A DNA stretch of 64,000 nucleotides from Protea cynaroides (lineage: Eukaryota; Streptophyta; Magnoliopsida; Proteales; Proteaceae), in NCBI GenBank assembly GCA_028583415.1, contig CM053269.1:52937007-53001006 (forward strand). Reading direction: 5' to 3'. Below the pieces are notes generated by a model. It ran no database searches. It was not told the DNA's origin and saw only the letters and a list, made by a program, of their open reading frames with translations. Positions 36,532 to 49,634 of this stretch are shown piece by piece; the stretch's first letter is position 1; the number at the start of each line of letters is the position of its first letter. The position numbers and the translations under genes were made by a program.

Positions 36532-37192
36532 TATGATACATCACCTGGCCATAGTCAAGTGGTTGCGAGGTACACTTCGATGCCTAAGTCAGATTCCCAA
36601 TGTAAACAGTCAAGAGATAGCTAGAAACTATCTCCAGTTTAAAAAGAGGGGAACGTAGAAAGAGTTTAAGCGTATGAAAGATGAGGTCAGTTCGTCTACC
36701 TTGACGGGTCATCCTCTATTTATAGGAGTAGGCAAGAAGCATGGAAGTACCAGGACTCTGGGAAGTAGATCGTCAATAGGATTGTCAGGTGTCGTTCTGA
36801 GGGACGCCCAAGTCATAGACTCCTAGTAAGAGTAGGAGACTGTAGCTAAGGAAACTAAGTCGGTCACGATAGAACTGACACGTGTCACCATATGAGTGGT
36901 CGTATGGCCATGATGATTGACATTGTATCGTATTAGGAGAAGGACTCCCACGACGTAAGCTAGTTGCCGTAGGACTCTGGACTCTGACTGGGAAATGTAA
37001 CCCAGTGGGATTATACCTCCGATCAGCAACCTCGTCCTAATAGGACTGTGCCTCTGCCTAGGAAACTTATCCAGATAGAACTATGACTCCGAACAAGTAA
37101 GGCCGAGTAGCCTTCTATCACGCCTGATCAACCTATATGATTTTGGGTGTCACGTGTAAAATTTCCATTGGATGATGTTTTTCTCCCATAAC
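36532..37192 (-). mobile_element. possible minus-strand LTR
   Basis: On the minus strand it starts TGTTATGGGAGAAAAACATC and contains a TATA-like CCTATAAATAGAGG (36711-36724). No target duplication was found, so the left border is only suggested by TGTGGTTATG. Confidence 0.35.
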
Positions 37193-38329
37193 ACCTATAA
37201 TTTTATTAGTAGATTTTAAAATGCATTTAGTCATCATTGATGGAATGACAGGATTCTAGCTTTGTTCCTTATCTAGCAATTTCGAAAATGTCCCGAATCA
37301 TAGCCCTAGCTAGCACTCTGAGTTCATGGCTCCATACTTTATAAATTACAAGTGATGCTTACCACCTTTCCGTATGCTCATGCTAAATGGGATAGCTTGG
37401 TTTACCCCCCAAAAAAAAAATGGGATAGGTTGAGAAAAGCATCTCCAGATGTGATTGTATTGGCCGGTATGATGCCTAGTTGGATTGGAAAAGGCTAACT
37501 CATAAGAATATGTGAATTCTTAATTCTCCCAATCTTGGTTTTTTTGATTTGACTGCAGGCATCAGAGATGATGGGTTTTGATTCGCTTGTCTTTACATTA
37601 TTATGGTTTAAAGCACCCATTCTCCCTCGACTGGTTTGTCTAGTTGTTAGGTGTCCTGCCGATTCAAAGGTCATGGGTTTAATTTTTTTATCATAAAAAT
37701 TATACCTTAATGGACCTTTTTCCTTCTCTCTCCTATCCATGCATGCATTCTAGTGTTGAAGTTGTCTGTGGGCGTCCGTAGAGTATATAGGATAGGGCTT
37801 TATAAGGTCTTTATCGAAACAAATTCATCAAAAGATTTAGGTTGGGTGGGCTGTATACGGTGCAGATTAATTAATGGGCCAATTTGGTGTTGATTTATTA
37901 TCAAACGAGTTTTGGATTGATTCGATTACGGATCTACTTACTGTCTGATAAGGGATACTATCTTACTTTGGTGCTAATGGGATTGACCACTTCCAAATCC
38001 CAAACATATGGTTTACTTCAGGCTAGGATGAAGTTCGGTTCAGATTTGGCCAATCTGTCTTAATGGTTTTGTTTCAGGCTAGCATAGATTGGACCTAGAA
38101 TGAAATATATTATAACAAGCTAACTCAAAACATATCTACTATCAGTTCAAACGAAGTGGGTTTTGAAATAACTTGGGCCAATTCTGTCATATCCAAAATT
38201 GACACCATTATGGTAATGGAAGTCAAAAATACAAAAATAAAAAAAATAAAAAAATAAAAAAATATGGAAGTCATGGATAGGATTGATTGAAAAAACATAA
38301 AGGCTTTGTTCTCTACTTCAACTTTGATA
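37193..38329. other. intergenic, no gene seen
   Basis: No coding signal or repeat border that I can support. Confidence 0.55.
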
Positions 38330-38338
38330 GTGTTGGAG

Positions 38339-38582
38339 GGATCCTCATCGTCTCCTCTTTGAGATTCGGGAGGAGGGGGGGGCGGCCTTGATGGATGGCT
38401 AATACCTGACTTTCTGGTGAATTCGAGCCATCCATCGGAGCCGACACCCCTGTCGACTCAGTTTGTCGGCTGGGGTGCTGGCTTGGATGGACGGTTCGGA
38501 TTCACCCGAGAGCCAGGTGTCGGTCATCCATCCACGTGACCATCCCTCCTCCCGTATCTTAGGGAAAAAACGATTGAAATCC
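38339..38582. mobile_element. Mutator-type MITE, 244 bp
   Basis: Ends GGATCCTCATCGTCTCCTCT and (reverse complement) GGATTTCAATCG are flanked by gtgttggag (38330-38338) and gtgttagag (38583-38591), 8 of 9 identical. The interior is a hairpin built on GCCGACACC/GGTGTCGG. Confidence 0.85.
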
Positions 38583-38970
38583 GTGTTAGAGTGAGCTTGC
38601 ACATCTCATTTTATGATGACACTTGTGGTTATTCAAGGGATTTCTAGACTACTAATATTGATTTATCAAAAACGTGTAGAATAATATTGAAAGAATATTT
38701 TATTTTAAATATAATATATAGATGAGAGTTTTGCCAGGACATCAGTATAGGGAAAATCTCCCAAATGCTAGAATGTAAAAAACGTAAGAAAAAGATCCAC
38801 ACAACGCCAGTGTGGGGATCTTTTTCTTGTAATATATTGGGTAACCAATAAAATAATAGGAGATGGATATACACCGTTCAAATTGCATAAAATCAATTCC
38901 TACTTTTGAATTTCCGTATTGCCCCGGTCTCATCTCTGCATCCTTATTCATATGTGGAGATATAGATCTC

Positions 38971-39630
38971 TAAGGGTGTCAACGGGTTGATCTGGTCAGG
39001 TTTTAGTTCAAGTTGAAATGGTGTTAAGCTTTACAAGTCAAAACCAAAACTTATCTATTAATGGTTCGGGCTAAGGTGGGCTACACTTGACACCATAATT
39101 AATAGACCGGTCCAAAGTCAGGTTGTTATCGGGCTGGACTTATCAGGTTGATTTTTGATCGGTTCGGTCCGGATTGGGTTTATTGAGCTTATCGGATTGC
39201 CTTCACATGTAGCTATTTTTGCACGACAATAATTTTTTTTTGTGACGTTTTTTGTTCATATTTAATACAATTGTAAGCAGTTTTGATTGATCTTAAGTGC
39301 ATCTAAGCATGGATAATGGATTGCATGTTTACATTTATTTGGTTATAATTATTAGATATTTGATCCGTTAGTTATTATTTAAACAGTAAAAAGAATCGGT
39401 TCGGACTAACTTGGGTTTCTTAAGGGGCCTTATCGGTGATCGGATTGGGTATTATCAGTTTGGGCTAGCTCGGGCTTCTTAACAAGTTGTCTGATTCGGG
39501 CGAAAACGGTATTGGGCTTTAAAGCCCAGACCGAAATTTGTCCATTAAGAGCTCGGTGTGGACTAGGTTCGGATTATATTGGGCTAGCTCGGCTTGTGCT
39601 ACCAGACCAGACCTAGATTTGACACCCTTA
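38971..39630. mobile_element. 660 bp hAT-like MITE with 8-bp target duplication
   Basis: Perfect 12-bp inverted ends TAAGGGTGTCAA are flanked by tagatctc (38963-38970) and gagatctc (39631-39638), 7 of 8 identical. The interior is rich in GGTTCGGGCT-like motifs and codes for nothing visible. Confidence 0.85.
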
Positions 39631-39778
39631 GAGATCTCTGTGCTTTACAAATCATAAAAACATTCCCCCCCCCTCCCCCCAAAAAAAATCTTTTTTAATT
39701 TTTTTGGAAAACAAAGCAATCATTTTATATGTACAATTACAAATTTAACCGTATGTCATCCATTCATACTAACGTCTC

Positions 39779-42700
39779 TAAGGTTGCGTTTGGTAACGTT
39801 CTTGCCTATTCTTGTTCTGAATCGGATGGGATGGTCTTTTTCTGTTCTGTTTTGAAATAGTGTTCTTTGGCTATTCTTTTGGCTTTAAAACTGTTTGACA
39901 AATATATTCCAGAACTAGTTTGAGAACACTGTTTTGACCTATTTGCTGTTTGGTAAAATTTGTTCTCGAGCATTTTTTTTTCCCAAAGGATTCAAATATT
40001 ACAGAATTACCATTAAACCAATATCTTACCAAATTAATTTATATTAATGTCATTTAATTATAAATTGTACCCATGGGTTGATGGAGATAAGTTGATCAAT
40101 TAAACAAGAAAATTTTTCACAAAAAAAAAAAAAAAAAAATTTCCATGCACCTAGAATCGCAAACCCTTTGTTTTTATTTTTTATTTTTTATTTGTAGTTA
40201 TCATTTGGGTTCATGCCAAAAGAATTTAGAACACAAAAAAACCAATGAATCTTAATGAATTCGAACCACCATTTGTTGGGGAATCCCCAAGTGCTCTGCC
40301 TGTTTGAGCTAAAGACTAGCATACACATCAAATACACAATTTTAGTACATTTTAATTTCTATGACTACTCTTTACCATAAAAAAAAAATAATTTCTATGA
40401 CTACTTTCTTTGAACCAAAGTTAATTAACCTATATGATAATCCAAAAATAGAAATTAGATTACCAGAATTCTATGAGTAAACCTTATTAACATCACATTC
40501 TTATAAACTTATTTGTTTCTTCAATAGTTCAACTTGTACTAATTTCTGAGACGCAGGACAGGTGTGACAAACCTGCCTAACTCTATGGGCTGTGAGGTTA
40601 ATTTGAAACACTACAGGCCTAAAGCTAATGATAAACTTCTTTCAAAATGAAATTACAGAATAAGGCTTTTACTCACACAACCAAAGAGGAAACTTTTAAA
40701 GAACATACAAAAGCTGAATTGCACATAATTAAGAAATAAAAGTCACAAGAGAACTTTACATTCTGTTCACTCCCAGACAACCTACCATTTACAATAGAAC
40801 CACCCCAATTAATGCCGATTCACAAACAAATAAAAAAAAAAATTAACGATATTTACCTAAGGCATAGATTGTACATGGAGTTCCCAAACAAGTTAAACCT
40901 CCTAATCGAAAATCCACCACACAAAAAAAATCATATATTTACTGACTGGAATCAAATTGACGCCATCAAAATGCCTAAAAAATTCTTGATGCCACTAAAA
41001 CTTTGTATTTCAATAGAGACCAAGAGGAAGAAACCAGGTGTTAGAAACATGTGGTTTGAACTAAACACTTTGAGGCCACTAAAAATTTGGATTTGGGCGT
41101 GGAGTGACTACCAATTCAACAGCAAAATGGTACAGAGGAAGAAACCAGGTGTTAAAAACATGTGGCTTGAATCAATACACTCAAGATGCTGCTCAACGCA
41201 AAGGCTACTGGCTGTGCTTAGATGCTGCTCCATCTTGTTCATGATGCAATTCAAGTTTCAATTGCCCAAGCACCTCTTGAATCAACCCTCAATAGTTTAA
41301 TGTTAGATGCTGCTCCATCTTGAATCAATCCCTAACAGTTTAATCTGTTGAGCCTTGTTTTCTACATTTAATTTTATCAGTTGCGAAACACCTCCCTACA
41401 GAACCACTCGCAATTTAAAATTAAAAATCCTAGATCTTTAGAAAAGATCATATCACTTATGTGATGAAGAGATTTTGCAATGGGACTCCTCTTTATCTCC
41501 ACCTTGCCCATAGTATGATGCCTTGATGGGAATCTCAATACTGAAACCTTAACTTGAGAGAAATTTGAAAATTTCCAACCATTTCAATACTGGCATGTTG
41601 TAAGTGATGGACAGTTTTTTTTTTTTACTTGAAAACTTGACTAGTCTTAGTGTTAAGATTCTCGATGTACACTTGGGTGCCACCAATTTTCTCACTAGAC
41701 AGGAATTCCGAAGATGCATATGGCGAGGGTGTACACTTTGCACGCATAATAATCTCCAATGGTGCATCAATTATCCATCAATGGGCAATGAGAACTGATG
41801 TCAGAAGAAATGCAAAAGAATGATGGAGAAATAATCTACTCTGGATAAAAGTAATCTTGATTTACACTACTAGTTGATCACATCCAATTGACTTTACATG
41901 TTTATGCAATAGTGGTCAAGTTCTAGGTTAATGTAAAAGTTGACTGAAACGATGGATAACCTATTGAATTACTTTCCTGTCACTCATCATAGTGCTCCAT
42001 CTTAGCCCAACTGGCCAAGCTGGTCCATGGTTGAATTCAATTAGGGGAGGTAAAAAAAAATGAGCCTCAGTAGGATGGGTTATTATCGTCTCCAATCGTT
42101 GGAGTCTCCAATCAAGGATCCAACGGTTGGAGTTAATCAGACACGTCTATTGATGTATTGATAAATGCGTCGGATTAACTCCAATCGCTAGATCCTAGAT
42201 TAAAAGCTCCAATGATTGGAGACGAATACGACTCCAGTAGGATTAGGGTGATCAAGATAATCAAAAAATCAAAGTCAGAGTGCGACAAAAATATGCCTCT
42301 GTTTTTTCTATTCATGATACCTTAAACAATCCTGAAACATAACATAATCTTCCATCCTGAAACATAACATAATCTTCCTTATTATTATTCTTCTTCTTTT
42401 TTTCTTTTTTTTTTCTTAATTTAAATCCCTGGTCTATCTAATACTTTTCCACCACCTCTTCCTTAAAATTGAACCCAGAAATGTGAAACCCAAAGCTGTC
42501 CGATGGCCACTGTAATAACTTTCAACCAAAATTAAATTTGAAACCACCCACCAGTTTAATAATCTATTTACACCAGGACTAACATTTGACTGGCAGCACC
42601 ATGCAAAGTCAGATTTTAATACTTAAAAAGCCATGATACCTTCAAAGCAGTAAAAATCTGCAAATTTAACTCGATGTATATATATATATATATATTAATA

Positions 42701-44356
42701 TTAATGGAGTAATACCAACCTCTTTTTCTTTTTCAAAAGTAGAGAAGCATAACCTCTAAAAAAAAAACATTTTACTAATGTTCAGATCTCTAAAACCATC
42801 ACATGACAGATAATTCCTACTACCTATGGTATGCAACATATATAAACAGTGCATAATGCCACCATGAGAAAGATTGAAAACTACATAGCTGACTTATCAA
42901 AACAACTAATACGATTTCCAACAATATTCCTACAAGTTAACTACAAATCAACAATTAATGGCACTTGGAGCAGTTCTGGGACCCCCTATTTTGGAAGCTC
43001 CATTCTTAATCCCAAGCTTACAACAGAGGAGTCTTCCATTAGCTTGGAAACCAGTCTAAAAACTTGGACTGCAGCGAATCAGGATCAAAATAAAAAAGAG
43101 AGAAAAATAATACATATTATGACAACTACATAGCAAACCCATTTCAGTTGAATACCTTGTTCTTCAATTTAACCACCAAAATTAGAAAAAAAAGAGGGGA
43201 GGGAAAAAAAAAGAAAGTTGCTGCATTAGTATAGTACTTAAATTGGATATACAGTGTGGTAGAACGGCGGATTTAGTCTAAGTTACACGCTAAACCAACT
43301 CTAATTACAACTAAAAAAAGGCATATCATCTCAAACAAAAGACCAAACTCAAATACCTTAAAAAAGAAAAAAGAAAAAAAAAAGCACTCGAATGTGATCA
43401 AGTTCAAACAACCAATTCTTGTGATTGGGACCAAGCCTCAAAATTCAAATTAGAAACAGAAATACAAAAAGGAAAAAACCGGATTATGTGTCAAGAATTA
43501 CAAATACAAGCCACAGGAATCCACAAAATATCATTAAAAACAACTCGAAAATCGAAATTAATGAGAAGGAAGAAGTGAACACCAACCTGTTCGTCATTAA
43601 CTCTGCATGATCCATGGAGATCAAATCTACTCAAAGAGACCAGGAGATTTATTGATGAATTTGGCAATTTTACCAACCATAGATCGATTAAAGACAAAGA
43701 GACAAGAAGGCAATTGACAGAAAAGAAGGGTTTTCGATGCAAAATTTGGTATACAAAACGTATTGAAATTTCAGGATTTTATCATATTCAGTTAAAATTT
43801 CCGTAACTAATAGGAGAAAGAGAATTGTTAACTAAGCAATGGTGTCTAACTAAGCAAGGTTGATGCAAATCCGAAGCCTGCAGTAAAACCTAAATCCATA
43901 CCTGCAATGGTCACCAGAGATAGCGATAGCCATAGCGAGAGAAGGAGAGGGATCAAGAGATAGCAAGAGAAGGAGAGGGAGAGAGACATACTACAAAGAA
44001 AGTAGGAACCAACCGATTGCGCGCAGATAGAGTGAAAAAGAAGAGATAGCTGTGTAGAGTGAAGAAGAAGAGCGCAGAGTGAAGAAGAGTTTTATCGGGG
44101 TTACTGGATTTTATTGCGAATAATTTTAAGTTTTGTTCTTTTCAAATACGTTCTACAACGTAAAAACATGGTAAATTATATTCTGAAATTTTTGTTCTAT
44201 GATGTTTTTTTTTATCTGATTTGTTCTTTGAGAATGAAAGAACATACCAGATTTGTGAACAATTTTTTTGCTGTTTTTGACTGTTTTGAACATTTTTTCT
44301 GTTCTGCCAGAATAGAAGAAGAACTGTTCTCCAGAGAAATTACCAAACGCACCCTA
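39779..44356. mobile_element. 4.6 kb hAT-like element without recognisable transposase
   Basis: The left end TAAGGTTGCGTTTGGTAAC and the reverse complement of the right end (TAGGGTGCGTTTGGTAAT) are inverted repeats. Flanks aacgtctc (39771-39778) and aatgtctg (44357-44364) match at 6 of 8. Both subterminal regions are rich in TGTTCT motifs. The interior has only short unconvincing frames, a Mutator-type MITE (42077-42234) and a direct repeat of about 37 bp (41021 and 41132). The right end lies 196 bp before the PPR-DYW start codon. Confidence 0.65.
42077..42234. mobile_element. Mutator-type MITE, 158 bp
   Basis: The ends share CGTCTCCAAT in inverted order. The 9-bp duplication cagtaggat is exact (42068-42076 and 42235-42243). 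It lies inside the 4.6 kb hAT-like element and is therefore younger than it. Confidence 0.85.
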
Positions 44357-44552
44357 AATGTCTGCTTTCCACCGTCGCTACACTGGATAAAGGGGTGTTT
44401 TGGTAAATTTATTGATGCCTTATCTTGTATCGTGATTGGATCAATATGTTCAGACGATTGCGGCTTACTGGAAGCCTGGAACTTGCAACGTCTCCCTTCC
44501 CAAGCTGATTCTGAAATCTGAGATTTTAAAATGGTTTTACTAAATACATGAC

Positions 44553-46485
44553 ATGGCTGCAATATCATCCCCAGCTTCAACAATTTTGATGTTGGAGAAA
44601 TGCAAATCAATGCCGGAACTCCGTCAAATCCACGCCTACATGATCAAGACGGGCCTTGTATATCAAACGTTAGCAGTCAGCAGATTCGTCTCCTTCTGTT
44701 CTCTTTCTGGTGTCTCTGGGGGCCTCGATTACGCCACATCAGTCTTCCTCCGTATTCAAGAACCTAACTGCTTCGTTTATTTTGCCATCCTCAAACCCAG
44801 ACCCATTAAAATGCATAGACCTTTACACGCAGTTGCTGCATTGTTTGGGCGAGTTCGATGGTCTCCAGTTCTCCCTCCCTTCTCTTCTCAAAGCCTGCGG
44901 GAGGTCGAAAGCCTTCGAAGAAGGCCTGCAATTACATGGGCAGATCTTGAAGACCCGCTTTTTGTTCGATCCCTTCGTATCGAATTCGGTGGTTCGGATG
45001 TATTTAGAGCTCGGCGAATTGGGAATGGCGAGGCGGGCATTTGACACTCTGCCTTCTAGAGATATATTTTCTTGGAATTCCATGATTGCTGGGTATTCGA
45101 AAGCTAATGAGATTGATTTGGCTCGTGGGATGTTCGATGAAATGCCCCAGAAGGATTTGGTCTCGTGGAATACGATGATCGACGGGTATGCGAAATGTGG
45201 AAGATGTGAGCTTGCTCGAGAGTTTTTCGACATGATGCCTCGCAAGGATGTCGTTTCTTGGACAGCTATGATTTCCGGATACACATTCAATCAACGACCC
45301 AAGGAAGCATTACATCTCTTTCGGGAGATGTTGTCGGTAAGGATTCGACCTGATGCGGCCATTGTAGTATCTGTTCTTTCGGCCATTGCAGACCTGGGTT
45401 TTATAGAGGAGGGCAGGTGGATCCATGAGTACCTCCGTGCACACAACTTTAGTTTAAGCTCTGGTTTTATTGGATCAGCTCTGATAGACATGTACGCCAA
45501 ATGCGGTTACATAGAGGATGCCAACCGTGTCTTTATGAGTATCTCCCATAAGAGAAGAATCGGGGATTGGAACTCTATCATCTCGGGCCTGGCATTACAT
45601 GGCCTTGGTATAGATGCATTGGAGATTTTCCATGAAATGGAGACAATTGGAATGGAACCTAATGAGATAACTTTTGTAGGAGTCCTGAATGCTTGTTGTC
45701 ATTTTGGGTTGGTTGAAGAGGGTGAATTGTGTTTCAAGCTAATGCAAGAGAACTACAAAATATCTCCTAAGATTCAGCATTTCGGATGTATGATTGATCT
45801 TTTTGGCAGAGCAGGAAATCTAGAGAAGGCACTTACAATCATAAGAGATATGCCCATGGAAGCTGATGATTTAGCGTGGAAGGCCATGCTCACTGCCTGT
45901 CTGAAGCATGGGGATGTAGAAACTGGAGTACATGCGGCACAACATGTGATGGAATTGGCTCCAAATGACTCTAGTGGCTATGTCCTCTTGTCAAACATCT
46001 ATGCAAAGGCCAGGAGGTGGGATGATGTGGCCAAGGTTAGATCGATGATGAGAGAGAGAGGAATCAAGAAGATTCCCGGTTGCAGTAAAGTCTATGCCAA
46101 TGGAAAAATTCATGAATTCCTTGTGGGGATGGAAATGGACGGATGCTATGGTGGTATGGTCCTTTCTAAGCTAGAGGAAGTGGTTTGCAGGTTGAAGTTG
46201 GAGGGCTATGAGCCTGACCTGACCCAAGTTCTTGTTGATGTCGAGGAGGAAGAGAAAGAGAGTTGGCTTGCAGTCCACAGTGAGAAGATGGCAGTTGCAT
46301 TTGGTCTTATAAGTTTAGGGAAGGGATCTCTTATCCATATAGTGAAAAACTTGAGAGTTTGTTCTGATTGTCACTCCTTTATGAAGATTGTCTCTAGGGT
46401 TTACAACCGCAAAATTGTTGTCCGAGATCAAAACCGTTTCCACCATTTCACAAACGGGTTCTGTTCATGTAATGAGTATTGGTGA
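44553..46485 (+). CDS. PLS-class pentatricopeptide repeat protein with DYW domain, interrupted by one frameshift
   Basis: Intronless gene for an organelle RNA-editing type factor. The natural start is ATG 44553 (MAAISSPAS, then LEKCKSMPELRQIHAYMIKTG, a standard first helix pair). This frame is good to about 44789, after NCFVYFAI. From about 44788 homology continues in the +1 frame (SSNPDPLKCIDLY) to the stop at 46485. The second frame opens at an ATG at 44710, but its first 26 or so residues are out-of-frame noise. Successive P, L and S motifs follow (DIFSWNSMIAGYSKA, DLVSWNTMIDGYAKCG, DVVSWTAMISGY), then E and DYW domains. The DYW domain keeps the zinc-site motifs HSEK (46276) and CSDCH (46360) and ends in NEYW instead of the usual DYW. 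If the frameshift is real this is a recent pseudogene or makes only a shortened protein; an assembly error is also possible. Confidence 0.9.
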
Positions 46486-46789
46486 TTTGAATGTGGTTGC
46501 CGATTATGTTGCAGGGGGACCAAGAGTGGATCTGATCCAGCGATTCTAGGGCATTTGGACCAATTCCCTATTCTTGGCCAATTCCGCTTACATGCTTCAT
46601 CCTGCATGGCCCTATCCCCCTCACAAACTAAATGTAAAATGCAATGTAACAGTTTCGCCTACTGGTACATTTCCCAATCTCTTACCATATGTAAAGCGTT
46701 GACAAAACCAGCATGATGCCCTTCCCCCTACCAACAGCTTTCTCCTTTCTCCCTAAGGCTCCAACCGTCCAAAACCCAACAGTTCTTTT

Positions 46790-47095
46790 CTCCCATCCCC
46801 CTCCAACGCCTCTCTCTCTCTCTTCCTATAAATATTTGTATTGTGAAGTAGAGTATAAGGAGAGTTTGTAACCTCTAATGGTGAGAAAATCCCACTCTTG
46901 GATGTGTTTGTTTCCATTTGTGTCTGAGATCCTCTTGTGGTGAGTGAGTCCCCAAGCAGCCCCAGAGTTAAGTAGTCATCTCTCACCCTTATTATCTTAA
47001 ATTTGGTTTCTGAGTTATTATAAACTTTGTCATTCTCCATTAATTTTTTTTCTTATTTTGCATTTTCATTTTTTAGCTGCATCAAACTGGTATCA
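46790..47095 (+). mobile_element. possible LTR remnant with primer site between the PPR and MVD loci
   Basis: TATA-like CCTATAAATATTTG (46826) and a downstream AACTGGTATCATGTGAG (47084) resembling a tRNA-Met primer site suggest the U3-R-U5 end of a retroelement. Neither a partner LTR nor gag was seen. Confidence 0.35.
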
Positions 47096-47282
47096 TGTGA
47101 GTTCCAATTCTTGTGGTGAGCAAGTCTGGAAAATCAATCCTAAATCAAGAATCAAACGGGACAATGGAGAACATGCCCAACGATTGTGATGCCGTCAAAG
47201 ATCTAAACTTGAAAGCATCACTGGAACTCGAGGATGAGTTTTCTCTCACCTGAGTGAGTCCCCATGCTGATCTGTTCTTGCT

Positions 47283-48822
47283 TTGGACTGGTGGGAAGTA
47301 GTACCAAAACGGGTATTGCAGATGGAAGAAGCCATTAGAACACATGACTTCCCATCTTTTGCAAGGTTAACTTGTGCTGATGGTAACAAGTTTCATGTGG
47401 TTTGCTTGAATACTTGTCCTACCATATTCTACATGAATGGTACTTCAGACAGGCAAGTCCTGTTTGGTCTTTCTATTATCTATTTGAACCATTGGTATTA
47501 TGTTTGGTTGTTTATAGATACTTGTATCTCTGGGATTTACCTAGAATTCCTTAGAATTTTACCAATGACGGATATTCTTTTTTAAGATAATCAACTACAT
47601 GGAGAAATGGAATCAATTTGAAGGAACACCTCATGTGTGGTTTCTGGAGTTCTATTCAGAAGTCATCATTTTTTGACAATGGATTACCCAAATATTCATA
47701 AAAAAATCTTTCTGACTAGATAATGTAATTAGGAATTTCCCCCAGCTACATTTATTTATTTATTTATTTTTTGTTTGGGGGGTGGGGGGTAAGTACATTT
47801 GGATTTGATTGGCTCTGTGAGTAAGAATATAATTATGTTCTTTGTTTTCATCATGATTCATTTTTGTAGAGTACAATGATTTGATATCCAATATTTCATT
47901 TTAGTGTTTGCATATGTCCCCACTTGTTAGGGGGATTATTATTATACTGCAGCTATCTGCATTTTTAGGTTGATTCCCTGTTTTGGATATATAATCCTGT
48001 TGTTGGTCTTTCTTTTTCTCCCAAGCTGCCATTCTATTTCATCATCCTCATTGCTTGACTTAGTTTCCTACTGGCTATATCTATTGACATTTTGACCCCA
48101 AAAAAAAATCACATATGTTAGATTGGAGTCAAGAAACGTTCACCTGAAGATTTGCTTCACAAACTAGAAATTTCATTAATGCAAGTACTTAGCTTAGTTG
48201 CAAATTGCCAACCGGAAATCTGAGCCCAAACCAAGCGAACCATAAATTAGATGGTTAATTTGGCAAATTGGAAGTGGGACTAATTTAGTGATAATTGATG
48301 GGTTGCCTCCACTTTTGATGCGGTGCCCAATGCAGTTTAAATTGCACGTAACAAAAGAGTTGCTTCTCTTCTGCTTCAAAGGCTTCTGTTACTTTCCTCC
48401 ACTCCAGATACTGCCATGGATAGGATCTATCCGTATAGATCTATAGTGTACTCAGATATTTTCTGGAGAAAAAAAAAGGTAAACCTTTTGGAAAAGACAT
48501 TGCACAGTCATATTCCACTCCTGAAGCTGATTGGTCTGTTAACAATTTTTCAGTTATGTTCTTGGAGATATATCAACACTAAAAGATGCTTTACCCATCT
48601 CCAAAAAAAAAAAAAAAAAAAAAATATTAAAAGATGCTGGTGCTGAAGCAATGAAAGGTGGATTAGCTTTCCTATTGTCTCCAGAATTTACGGATAATGT
48701 CCCATCTGAGACATGCAGGCAATGTCAGTTATTTCATCTGCACCAGACCATATAGAAGCACTGTTTCGCTTGCTGATGAAAGCCAAGCCCATCTCCACCC
48801 CCAAACTGGGTTGCCAAAGTAA
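47283..48822 (+). pseudogene. MVD-like: decayed 3' part of a mevalonate diphosphate decarboxylase gene
   Basis: Three blocks match the C-terminal half of plant diphosphomevalonate decarboxylase, the enzyme that makes isopentenyl diphosphate in the mevalonate pathway. Block 1 (47295-47453) reads EVVPKRVLQMEEAIRTHDF and continues to IFYMNGTSDR; 47587-47636 then reads IINYMEKWNQFEGTPHV. Block 2 (48302-48410) reads VASTFDAVPNAV, stop (TAA at 48338), IARNKRVASLLLQRLL. Block 3 (48624-48822) holds ILKDAGAEAMK, then after a frame change GNVSYFICTRPYRSTVS and an ending in QTGLPK plus stop. Blocks are separated by non-coding DNA where introns are expected, so this is a degraded genomic duplicate, not a processed copy. 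The N-terminal ATP-binding half is absent. An in-frame stop, frame changes and an A-run (48603-48624) rule out function. Confidence 0.82.
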
Positions 48823-49625
48823 GATCAAGGATTCCTTTTTCTTTGTCCTTACTATTTGAAATTTTTATTTTCATGAATCTATTCTGTTTGGGATTTAACA
48901 AATGACTCCATCTGTCTAAAGATAATCATAAGGAGATGAGGTCCTGTGTCAGGCCCTCCAATGGGTCTGGGAAGCCAATAGTTTGCTATATGTGGCGTAT
49001 CTTAAAGTCAGGAACAGGGCCTACCTTTATTAGTAGAGTTTATCTCAGAGATCGAGTTAGTTCATGATCAGATGATAGTCCACCATATGAAGTGTTTTTT
49101 TTTTAATGTTTTACTCCACATTTTACTGATCATCTGATTTCCAATAAGAAAGTAAAAATACATGATCCTGATTAATGGACCATAACTATGGCTTGTGTTT
49201 GATCAATGACCATGACTTTGATTTTCTTTTATTGAGGTAGGGAGCAAAGGAATATATTTGTTTTTAAAAGCAACAGATTCCATGTCTCCATGATGCTTGG
49301 GTCTTCAAAGCATACTGATAATTCCTGTTAAAGAGTCTGGGCCAGCAGAGTTGGTAAAGGTCCAAATCCCATTCTCTAGTTCATCCCTCAGAGCAGAAAG
49401 TTAGAAATAGTGTCTTGAGAAATCCTTGATTGGAGTCTGGAGGATTAGAAAAGGGCGAAGGTGGGCTTGGTCACCTATCTAGCTGACCCCTTCAACTTAC
49501 GAGTTTGTCTCCAGTTGTGTAGTCCCTCCAGCCGTGATTAGACTGCACAACTTGAGATGAGCCAAGTCCTCTAGTTTGTATCCTCTCTTTGAGGAACTTT
49601 TGATTATGCCCAATCAAATGTGGGA
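48823..49625. other. intergenic, no gene seen
   Basis: Follows the MVD pseudogene stop. No further MVD homology or other gene is recognised. Confidence 0.55.
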
Positions 49626-49634
49626 GTTATATAT

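Noticed and set aside
44823..45500. Minus-strand frames of 155, 96 and 69 codons
   Set aside because: Shadows of the PPR-DYW coding sequence.
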